Assembly (NCBI GenBank): GCA_027578815.1 | Contig: JANBTH010000563.1 | Coordinates: 1-14,791 of the forward strand | Source of the DNA: Coemansia sp. RSA 1804 | Lineage: Eukaryota; Kickxellomycota; Kickxellomycetes; Kickxellales; Kickxellaceae | Length of the DNA: 14,791 nucleotides | Reading direction: 5' to 3' | Shown here: in pieces, positions 1 through 7,514 of the stretch | Layout of the letters: each line of letters opens with the position of its first letter | How positions within the stretch are numbered: the first letter of the stretch is position 1 | Translations under genes and position numbers: made by a program | Notes under the pieces: model-generated | What the model was told of the DNA's origin: nothing | The model's input: only the letters and a program-made list of their open reading frames with translations | Database searches by the model: none

Positions 1-748
1 AATCCACTGGATATGATCTTGCTTTCATGCCCAACATTTCTACAGTAGCAGTGAATACATGAACAGAATTAGTATTTGTCTGGTTTTTAGAGTGAATAGT
101 AGCATGCTTTCAATTGACTATATACTGACTTACCTATTTCTGCTTCAACTGACTTTAGCTTTTCCAGAGTACGCGATAGTAAAATAATGTTGAATCCTTT
201 GTTTGCAAGATATAGAGCCGTTGCTTTTCCAATCCCGTCGGTGCACCCAGTAATGACTACATTGGTATGTTAATTATGTTGTTTAAATGTTTAACTATCT
301 GCCTACCTTGCGCTTTTCAAGGAGCACAATGCCCATTATAGTGTACTTACCTGCCCAATTTCCCTTATTCGCACCATAGTCATCAAGCTACAAACAAATA
401 TTATCACAAATCGACAGGTCTTCCCAAAAGTTAATTATATATGTATTTTAAGGAATTATAATGAAACATGCACTCAATGGCACTTACCGAGACAGGTTCA
501 CGAACAAATAGGTCTGCAATAGTATCAATAAAATGAATAATATAATACATAAGACTGACTGATCCGTAAAGCATCATGAAGACCCACAGAGTGCTACACT
601 TTTATGCTCAAAACATAAGTATTTAGACAGATTGTAACTTGGTGTAAAAATGCAAATAAGCGAACTGTATTATAGCAGTCTTTACCTACTTTAATGTCAG
701 ATACTCTGTCAGCGTGTTGTCAATGACATTTGCTATTGCGGAACTCAT
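1..748 (-). CDS. Very-long-chain 3-ketoacyl-CoA reductase-like SDR, N-terminal part, 5 exons, cut by the window edge
   Basis: I assembled this gene by splicing. Exons are 748-690, 593-488, 387-351, 256-134 and 39-1, and the reading phases match at all four junctions. The visible 121 residues start with a short polar leader. A hydrophobic membrane segment follows (about 21-42), then a linker ending in YGANKGNWA. The NAD(P)-binding Rossmann motif TGCTDGIGK is at 70-78, followed by LLSRTLEKL. Membrane anchor, a YGA...WAVxTGxTDGIGK block and an SRT/LEKL segment are the hallmark of the KAR family (yeast IFA38, human HSD17B12). That enzyme carries out the second step of ER fatty-acid elongation, reducing 3-ketoacyl-CoA. 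The catalytic Ser and YxxxK lie outside the window. The start at 748 has A at -3 and is the only ATG that leads into the chain. Another membrane-anchored 17-beta-HSD-like SDR is possible. The gene is divergent from REV3. Confidence 0.85.
40..133 (-). other. Intron 4 of the SDR gene
   Basis: This 94-base phase-1 intron has donor GTAAGT, a TACTAAT branch-site match (bases 68-74 read on the minus strand) and acceptor CTGTAG. Splicing gives VEAEIEMLGMKARSYPVD, which matches the segment ending in VD(F) after the second beta-strand in this family. Confidence 0.8.
257..350 (-). other. Intron 3 of the SDR gene
   Basis: This 94-base phase-1 intron has donor GTAAGT and acceptor AATGTAG. Removing it joins NWA to VITGCTDGIGK, restoring the expected strand that leads into the Rossmann glycine motif. 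Confidence 0.85.
388..487 (-). other. Intron 2 of the SDR gene
   Basis: This 100-base phase-0 intron has donor GTAAGT and acceptor TTTGTAG. It joins ...REPVS to LDDYGANKGNW. Confidence 0.8.
594..689 (-). other. Intron 1 of the SDR gene
   Basis: This 96-base phase-2 intron has donor GTAGGT and acceptor GTGTAG. Donor choice matters: using the GTAAAG four bases further on would leave an in-frame TAG. With GTAGGT the frame runs into the exon encoding the membrane segment. Confidence 0.7.
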
Positions 749-1391
749 GTTATCCCTGTTAAAAGCAATGTTAACTGGTATGTGTTAACAATAAGTACAA
801 AAAACAGCTATATTATAATGATTGCAATTGTATTGAATGTTTTAATGACTTGTTTTGTAAAATGTTGTAGTGAGCTTGAAAGGGTTTTAAGAAAAAAGGA
901 TTGAATAACATTCAGTTATGCAAACGTTTTGACTTGTAAGAAGCAAAGTAGGCATTCAAGGATATTGGTACGCGGAGGTGTGTGGTTACTAGTGTAATTC
1001 TTTTTTGAAATAAATTGTAACTTTTTTTACTACTTTGAATAATTGACGAGCTGTATCCACACAGACTTGAAATTTACATGGCATACCGTTATTTGCGACA
1101 ATGTTTGGCACTGTAGATGTGCGTTATTCTTGTGCTGTTGCTCACACGACAAAAGACCCATCCTCCCAGCGCAAATCTACCTTGCTAGTTAACACGAAAA
1201 TGCACACTTGCAGATACTTGGATTTCTTTCATGGTGTATCTACTGCAATTGATGACCAGATGTGGTAGACTGTTTGTTGATCATTGCTTTGATTATCTTC
1301 TATTCTGATTAGGGAATAAACGTTGAAACAGTCAGGCGTCAAACCATTTTTACCATTATCGCAGGGATCTGGGACTCAAAACGCGGAAATG

Positions 1392-1397
1392 ACGCGT
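1392..1397. promoter_or_regulatory. MCB-like ACGCGT site upstream of REV3
   Basis: ACGCGT is the core of the fungal MluI cell-cycle box bound by MBF-type G1/S factors. It lies about 370 bases before the REV3 start codon. A second partial match, AACGCGG, is at 1379-1385, and an SCB-like CACGAAA is at 1193-1199. A palindromic 6-mer is expected by chance about once per 4 kb, so the evidence is weak. The interest comes from the downstream gene being a DNA polymerase. Confidence 0.25.
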
Positions 1398-1612
1398 TGA
1401 CCAAAAAGAAAAAGTGGCGCTGGGATGTGGACTGTCAGCAGCTTTTCTTTCAGACCATCGCGTCGTAACAGTTAGAAGATGTTTTAATTAAAGGCAGCGC
1501 TTGTCATGTTTTTTTATAATTATTGATGTTTTTTTGTACGAATTTGTTTTTTTTGTTGTTAGAATTTTACTTTGAATTACATGCGAGAAATAGACTAGAA
1601 CACAGCCTGAAG

Positions 1613-1752
1613 GTATGTTTTTCTTGTCATTGCCTTGCCAAGTCATGAAAACAGCTTTGCGTCAGCCTGTTTAATGGAGCTATGACTAACTGCACTAGCG
1701 TCTTCCATATTGTTTTACTGATGTGCTTATTTCTATCTTAAAAACAATTTAG
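1613..1752 (+). other. Possible 5'-UTR intron of REV3
   Basis: A consensus donor AG|GTATGT at 1613 and an acceptor AACAATTTAG ending at 1752 bracket 140 bases just before the REV3 ATG at 1765. CTAAC and TACTGAT branch-like strings lie inside. The sequence upstream of the donor does not add coding sequence: the nearest ATG, at 1581, reaches TAG within six codons. The intron would therefore be in the leader only. Confidence 0.4.
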
Positions 1753-1764
1753 AAGAGAGAATAG

Positions 1765-4700
1765 ATGGTCGAAGCCCTCAAAGAGCCACATTGTAGCTCA
1801 AATCAATCGGTACTTGATGTGCAGATAATAGACGTGGACAGCTATACTGCGGCACCGGTTTCACTGGATTGTAGCTTGAAAGAGCCTTATAACGTCTATG
1901 AAGAACCGCTTAAACGAGTACCAGTAATCCGCATATTTGGTGCAACAAAAAGCAGGCAGCGGATATGTCTTCATGTCCATCAGGTGTGGCCATATATGTA
2001 TGTGCGCTACGATGGCCCGCATGATCTGAAATCCATACGCGGGTTTGGGTATAAACTTGGACTAAGTCTCAATCATGCACTAAACATAGCTCTAAAAAGT
2101 AATGGCATGTTGTTTGTTGTCTCAGTTCTTCCAGTGAAGGGAATTCCATTTTATGGTTATCACGTCGGGTACCAGCCTTATCTAAAGATATTGTTTTCCA
2201 GCCCAAAAGTTGTTTCTCAGGCATGCTCTCTTCTTGCTTCAGGCGCGGTGATGGGGCGTAAGCTGGATGTTTTTGAGTCGCACTTGCCGTATACATTGCA
2301 GTTTCTTGTTGATTATAACCTCTACGGCATGGGGTGGATAAAACTTGAAAAAGTACTGTTTAGGTCGCCATTACCAGATGGTTTAAGCAGCAGCGTGGAC
2401 GATCCGGGTCTGATAACTGATAGTAATGTCGCAGCCGAGCACCGGTGGGTACCACAAGGAATGCCAAGCTATGTATGCAATCCCTTACCACCCGAAAGAG
2501 TATCTTGTTGCGAGATTGAGGCCGATACATGCGCCTTTGAAATTATTAACCGGAACCAAATATCCGAGCGGCACATCCACCACAATATCAATGAACTTGA
2601 ATTCAAGAATCAGCCCGAAAGACTTGTTCACTCATTGAGTATCATATGGGCTGACGAAAACAAGCGAAGATTATACCGTGGAATGGGGTCGCTGCACTCC
2701 TTTAACAGTCAGAGACAGCATAACACAGTACCAAGCAGCACGGAGGGTAATCCGCTTACCCTGGATGAGATATCCGAAACCACACATAACTCGGTTGTAT
2801 CTCAGTGGCCCAATTATTGGCGAGCTCAAAGTATGCTTCAAAGCTTGCTAGCAAACGATCGCACACACTCAACGAAAGAAAATGCAGATCCCAATGCGTG
2901 GTTGTCCTCATGGCCGACCTGCTATGGAGCGGATATTGGCTATACACCTCTTCTAGCTGCTGGAGCTGCCAGCCCAACCCGGTTTTACATCGGCAACGAT
3001 GACAATCTGCCATCATCACAATACAGTGGAGTTCTGGTGTCGCACGATCTCTATCATAATGACAGCCGTCATCCTAAAAGCAGCATTTCATCGCAGGAAA
3101 TCGGGCCAGTAGTCGTCGATATAGATATGATAATCAAGGATAAGGATCATTGGGGTGGTTCTGGGACGGATTTGAGCGGCGAAGACAGCACTGACAGGCA
3201 GCATGACTATAGTAGCGATTCATGTACGGCTGATAGCAATGGTGGTTCTATAGATAGTTGTGGGTTGAGTGATCTTGAGGAAGCTTGGATGACTGAAGAG
3301 CTTCTTCGTGTTGAAAAAGAAATCTCTTCAGCAAACAAAGGCGCAAACGTGGAGATCCCACAGCTTGACGGTGCAGATGATCCGCATGAAGACTATCTTG
3401 ATAAGAGAAAACACAAGGGATCCAAGTATCGATGCGGAGATATACTCAGAAAGAAGCACAAAGCAAGAAAAATGCGTCCACTCGTGCTGCATTCGTCAAA
3501 AGGAACAGCCCCAAAAGCCTTGTCAGACTATCTGTTTAGCTCTGTTGGAGGGAAGGCAATAACGGATCCAAAGGACATGTGCCATGTCAATAGCCGCTCA
3601 GACATATTCATCGACATACCCCACCCCGAAGGAAGTCGAATACGCCGGTATCAAGAAGAAAAATACCACAGGCACAACAAGGAGCCAATGATGGACTACA
3701 GATACAGTCGGCAGAAGATTGACCAGAATAATCTGAGTATGACATGCGCTAGCATGAAAAAACATTGCCTCTCTGCACAAATGGGGGTTTTTATATTTCG
3801 CCCCAGACCTCCTAGCACTAAGAGCTTGCAAGTTTCGTTTATCAAATGCAACACTCCTGAGGAAATTGCACAGACGCCCTTTTTTTCTGATTTACAGGAT
3901 ATGTCAAACATGTCAAAAATGTATCTAGGATCGGAAGTGCGAGTGTCATCTAGCAGCGCTAGTCATCTGCGGGTATTCAATCCAAGACTCTCAAGAAGCA
4001 GCTGGTCTACTGCAGGTTCTAGCATATCTTGCGGCAGCGAGTCTTCGCCACGGATTAGCGATTGCTTTACACAGGTTACAAAAAGGCGAAATGTAGTGTG
4101 GGGCCATGGGCTTGCTGAGCCTCTTATCGCACCTAGCATAAGTGCCATAGCTGAAGCTGGTATTGAATGGTGGGTATTTGCTTCTAGACCACCGGCTTTC
4201 CTTAAAAAGTCCACAATAAGCAGACTTGAATCCAGAAGTTTTATCGCTAGTAATAGCGATAGAAAGAAACACTCTAACACCGTGACTGTCACCCCCACGC
4301 CGGCTAGCCGCAGAAAACATGATCAATCGGATATAAAATGGAGTGCCGTGCTTGGAAGTTTGTTGCCACCACATAGCAGCCGCCGCCAGCTTGGCCATAA
4401 TAGCGTGACAAATGTACCTGATTCGCCAACCAGACGTACGACTGGTCTTTCAGGACAGCATGGAAGCCAGATCACTACGAACCCGCCTGAGCTAATGAGA
4501 ACGAACATGTTGTCTCAGCTTTCCATGGAACTGTTGGCAATGTGCCGCGATCAGATGCCTTTGAATCCTCAGCAAGATATGATTACTCTCATTCTGGTTT
4601 GTTTTTCCAATGACCAACGGCCGCAACAACATCCACATTCATCATATAACGCCATAAACCGAAGCATCATGTATCAGACCATTTTATGGACTTGTGGTCC

Positions 4701-7272
4701 GGCTACCAGATTCGGGCGCCTAGGACTACCTTCACATGTGGAGCACATTCACCAAGAAGCTGAGCTGGAAATGATCAAGGATGTGGCCAAACGAACCTGT
4801 CAGTTAGATCCAGATATTCTTTGTGGCTATGAGGTGGAAAATGGCTCTTGGGGATACCTTGTTGAGCGAGCTCAAGTGGTCTATGGCATTGACCTTGTCC
4901 ATGGGCTCTCGCGGGTTCCAAATGCTAATACTATCAGAAAACGGTGGCAGTACAGAGAGGGGGAGGAAAGAGGATCGGGTAACAGTGGGAAACAACAGCG
5001 TGTTAATGTGCCCGGACGTCATATGCTTAACCTGTGGAAGATTATGCGAAGTGAGCTGAGCCTGACATCATATACATTCGAAAATGTCGTGCTGAACGTT
5101 CTTGATGAGAAAGTCCCCTGCTATTCCCACTCAAGATTGAGTACCTGGCTATTGGAAGGGCCCGCTGTTGCGAGAATTCGAGTCTTGCGGCATCTGTGCT
5201 ACCGTGCTGCCGCAGTGCTTCAAATCATTGAAAAGGCTAATATTGTTGATCGAGCAGCTGAGCTTGCGAATGTTATCGGAATTGATTTTATGTCTGTAAT
5301 CACACGAGGATCCCAGTTCCGCGTCGAATCATTGATGGCACGTATTGCTCATCCTGAGCTATTTATACTATCATCGCCGACTCGGGAGCAAGTTGCACAT
5401 CAGGCAGCAGCAGAGTGTCTGCCGCTTGTTTTGGAACCAAAAAGCAGATATTACACCGACCCGGTCGTCGTTTTGGATTTCCAAAGTCTTTATCCGAGCA
5501 TAATGATTGCATACAATTACTGCTACTCAACATGCCTTGGCAGGATCGAAGATGTTGCTGGATATGCTCCTGCGTCAGCAGGAGATGGGGCTGCTAGTAG
5601 GTGTTTTGGTTTCACTAGTATGGCCATTCCACCGGGGCTGTTAAGCGAAATAGGGCACCAGAACATCACTATCTCGCCCAATGGAGTGATGTTTGTAAAA
5701 TCGTCTATCAGAAAGGGTCTGCTTGCTCGAATGCTTGAAGAGATCATAGAAAGTAGAGTAATGTTAAAGGAGGCAATCGGTGTATGGGGCAAAGATAATG
5801 AGGTGCTGTACAAAAAGTTGGATGCCTGGCAACTTGGGCTGAAGCTCATTGCCAATGTCACGTATGGGTACACGGGCGCTTCGTTTTCCGGCCGTATGCC
5901 TTGTGTGGAAGTTGCAGACTCTATTGTCCAGACAGGACGCGAAACGCTTGAAAATGCTATTCGATTCATTCAATCAAAGCACAAGACATGGGGAGCAGAG
6001 GTTGTGTATGGGGACACAGACTCTATGTTTCTGCATTTTCCTGGAAAGTCTCGCCAGGCTGCATTTAGTCTTGGCCAAGAAATTGCAGATGCTGTGACAA
6101 GGCTGAATCCAAAACCTGTGAAGCTAAAATTCGAAAAGGTCTATCAGCCGTGCGTATTGCTTACCAAAAAGCGTTACTTTGGCTGGATGTACACGGCTGC
6201 CGATCAAGCTGAACCACAGCTGGATGTAAAGGGCATGGAGCTTGTGCGTCGCGATGGCTGCAAGATTCAACAAAAAATACTTGAGGGTGCGATAGATGTA
6301 TTATTTCGGGAAAACAACCTGTCTCTTGTAAAGTCTTTTGTCGTAGCACAGATTACGAAGGTTCTCCGACGCGAGGTTCCCATGGAGGAGTTTATAATAG
6401 CTAAAGAGGTGCGCTTGAGCAAGTACTTGGGGCGCACAATGCCAGCACACGCAAAGGTAGCTAAAGACATGTTTCATACTAGGCAGTTAGAGCCGTTGCA
6501 TGGTGAAAGAGTGCCCTATTTTGTGATTAGCAACGGCGCCTGTGATCGGCTGAGCGATCGAGTCGTACTATCGCTTGTTCTGTTGAAGCAGCCAAGGCTT
6601 CGACTTGACTATCATTACTACATTAACAAGCAGATCATACCAGCACTTGACCGTGTGTTTAGCTTGATAGGCGTAAATGTCCATTCTTGGGTTGAAGGGA
6701 TGCCGCGATGGTTGCGAAGCAGTATATATGATGCATTTAATGGAGATGACAGCGAATCTACCAGCAAAACCACAATAACAAGCGCATCTAATTGCAACCA
6801 AGCGTTGCTGGTGCCATATCCGAATCCCAGTATTCAGATCGATCTACCTTTTCACAAGCATATTGAACATCGTTCTGCATTGAAAGGACCATCTACACGA
6901 TCACTCTTTCATTTTTACCTCAAGAGGTCGTGCATGCTATGTAAGCAGACAATAGCTCCAATATCACTACCCTCAAAGAAGTCTACAGCCATGGAGCCGT
7001 TCCTGCCACCAGGTATCAGGATCTGTGAGAGATGCTGGTCTGATAGCGCAGCATCATCTGCCCAAATCGGAGTAGTATATAGATATGTTTGCGGTGCCTA
7101 TCGGAATGCAATAGACGAGTGTATCGAATGTGTCGGGGGTCATAGAGCCGATGCACTACAGGCGGTAGAAGAATGCGAATGTGTTGATTGCCCTAACTTA
7201 TTCCGAAGAAATCTGCTAAGCCAGCGCTATCAATCCTGGAACAAGACATTTAGCATGATGATGACGTGTTAA
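1765..7272 (+). CDS. REV3: DNA polymerase zeta catalytic subunit (REV3)
   Basis: This B-family polymerase carries out translesion synthesis in the nucleus with REV7 and accessory subunits. One exon encodes 1835 residues. The conserved N-terminal domain (about 15-215) includes VPVIRIFGAT and HVHQVWPYMYV. A long linker (about 230-670) follows, with an acidic Ser/Asp patch (about 460-510) and a basic, NLS-like Lys/Arg run (547-570). A block with RPRPPS at 679-684 aligns with the REV7-binding region of other REV3 proteins. The exonuclease-like fold starts near 913 with LSMELLA, so the proofreading DxE is absent, as is usual in REV3. Polymerase motifs are DFQSLYPS (1238-1245), the region III helix with NVTYGYTGASFSGRMP (from about 1364) and YGDTDS (1415-1420, catalytic D1417 and D1419). 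The C-terminal CysA ligands are C1723, C1726, C1754 and C1757. CysB (C1786, C1789, C1804, C1809) should carry the 4Fe-4S cluster that contacts accessory subunits. There is no internal break. Confidence 0.97.
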   Translation: MVEALKEPHCSSNQSVLDVQIIDVDSYTAAPVSLDCSLKEPYNVYEEPLKRVPVIRIFGATKSRQRICLHVHQVWPYMYVRYDGPHDLKSIRGFGYKLGLSLNHALNIALKSNGMLFVVSVLPVKGIPFYGYHVGYQPYLKILFSSPKVVSQACSLLASGAVMGRKLDVFESHLPYTLQFLVDYNLYGMGWIKLEKVLFRSPLPDGLSSSVDDPGLITDSNVAAEHRWVPQGMPSYVCNPLPPERVSCCEIEADTCAFEIINRNQISERHIHHNINELEFKNQPERLVHSLSIIWADENKRRLYRGMGSLHSFNSQRQHNTVPSSTEGNPLTLDEISETTHNSVVSQWPNYWRAQSMLQSLLANDRTHSTKENADPNAWLSSWPTCYGADIGYTPLLAAGAASPTRFYIGNDDNLPSSQYSGVLVSHDLYHNDSRHPKSSISSQEIGPVVVDIDMIIKDKDHWGGSGTDLSGEDSTDRQHDYSSDSCTADSNGGSIDSCGLSDLEEAWMTEELLRVEKEISSANKGANVEIPQLDGADDPHEDYLDKRKHKGSKYRCGDILRKKHKARKMRPLVLHSSKGTAPKALSDYLFSSVGGKAITDPKDMCHVNSRSDIFIDIPHPEGSRIRRYQEEKYHRHNKEPMMDYRYSRQKIDQNNLSMTCASMKKHCLSAQMGVFIFRPRPPSTKSLQVSFIKCNTPEEIAQTPFFSDLQDMSNMSKMYLGSEVRVSSSSASHLRVFNPRLSRSSWSTAGSSISCGSESSPRISDCFTQVTKRRNVVWGHGLAEPLIAPSISAIAEAGIEWWVFASRPPAFLKKSTISRLESRSFIASNSDRKKHSNTVTVTPTPASRRKHDQSDIKWSAVLGSLLPPHSSRRQLGHNSVTNVPDSPTRRTTGLSGQHGSQITTNPPELMRTNMLSQLSMELLAMCRDQMPLNPQQDMITLILVCFSNDQRPQQHPHSSYNAINRSIMYQTILWTCGPATRFGRLGLPSHVEHIHQEAELEMIKDVAKRTCQLDPDILCGYEVENGSWGYLVERAQVVYGIDLVHGLSRVPNANTIRKRWQYREGEERGSGNSGKQQRVNVPGRHMLNLWKIMRSELSLTSYTFENVVLNVLDEKVPCYSHSRLSTWLLEGPAVARIRVLRHLCYRAAAVLQIIEKANIVDRAAELANVIGIDFMSVITRGSQFRVESLMARIAHPELFILSSPTREQVAHQAAAECLPLVLEPKSRYYTDPVVVLDFQSLYPSIMIAYNYCYSTCLGRIEDVAGYAPASAGDGAASRCFGFTSMAIPPGLLSEIGHQNITISPNGVMFVKSSIRKGLLARMLEEIIESRVMLKEAIGVWGKDNEVLYKKLDAWQLGLKLIANVTYGYTGASFSGRMPCVEVADSIVQTGRETLENAIRFIQSKHKTWGAEVVYGDTDSMFLHFPGKSRQAAFSLGQEIADAVTRLNPKPVKLKFEKVYQPCVLLTKKRYFGWMYTAADQAEPQLDVKGMELVRRDGCKIQQKILEGAIDVLFRENNLSLVKSFVVAQITKVLRREVPMEEFIIAKEVRLSKYLGRTMPAHAKVAKDMFHTRQLEPLHGERVPYFVISNGACDRLSDRVVLSLVLLKQPRLRLDYHYYINKQIIPALDRVFSLIGVNVHSWVEGMPRWLRSSIYDAFNGDDSESTSKTTITSASNCNQALLVPYPNPSIQIDLPFHKHIEHRSALKGPSTRSLFHFYLKRSCMLCKQTIAPISLPSKKSTAMEPFLPPGIRICERCWSDSAASSAQIGVVYRYVCGAYRNAIDECIECVGGHRADALQAVEECECVDCPNLFRRNLLSQRYQSWNKTFSMMMTC

Positions 7273-7514
7273 TGAAATGGATTGATGATCAATCATGCCC
7301 TACTTGGATGGTGCTAGAATAACACTTTCATTTTCTCTTCCGTCAATTTCTAATTTGTCCTGTTATATACATTGGCGTTTCTCTTAGTAATTCACAGCCT
7401 GCTGAATCATTTATTTACCTTTTTACAGTTTTGTGTGTGGCGTACTGCGGTGTACCGATAAAACGGGAGGGACTTTTTTTACTGCACGAGTCAAAAGCTT
7501 GAAAATATATTCTA
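7273..7514 (+). other. Intergenic region between REV3 and the WDTC1-like gene
   Basis: These 242 bases must hold the REV3 3' end and the promoter and leader of the next gene. TTATATAC at about 7362 could act as a TATA element. I see no other coding content. Confidence 0.4.

Larger units (their letters stand above)
749..1764. other. Divergent intergenic region between the SDR gene and REV3
   Basis: About 1 kb with no gene I can support. It is A/T-rich next to the SDR start. It has a more mixed middle (about 1080-1460) and long T tracts at about 1500-1560 before REV3. An isolated 55-codon frame at 1101-1268 has no recognisable content. The region should hold both promoters, an MCB-like site (1392-1397) and a likely REV3 5'-UTR intron. 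I saw no tRNA fold or repeat family. Confidence 0.6.

Noticed and set aside
1101..1268. 55-codon open frame in the SDR-REV3 intergenic region
   Set aside because: It is short, has no recognisable motif or good start context, and no splice partners that extend it. Such a frame is expected by chance.
5523..5969. 148-codon frame antisense to the REV3 polymerase domain
   Set aside because: It is a shadow of highly conserved REV3 codons; the product resembles nothing and would cross the polymerase core motifs on the other strand.
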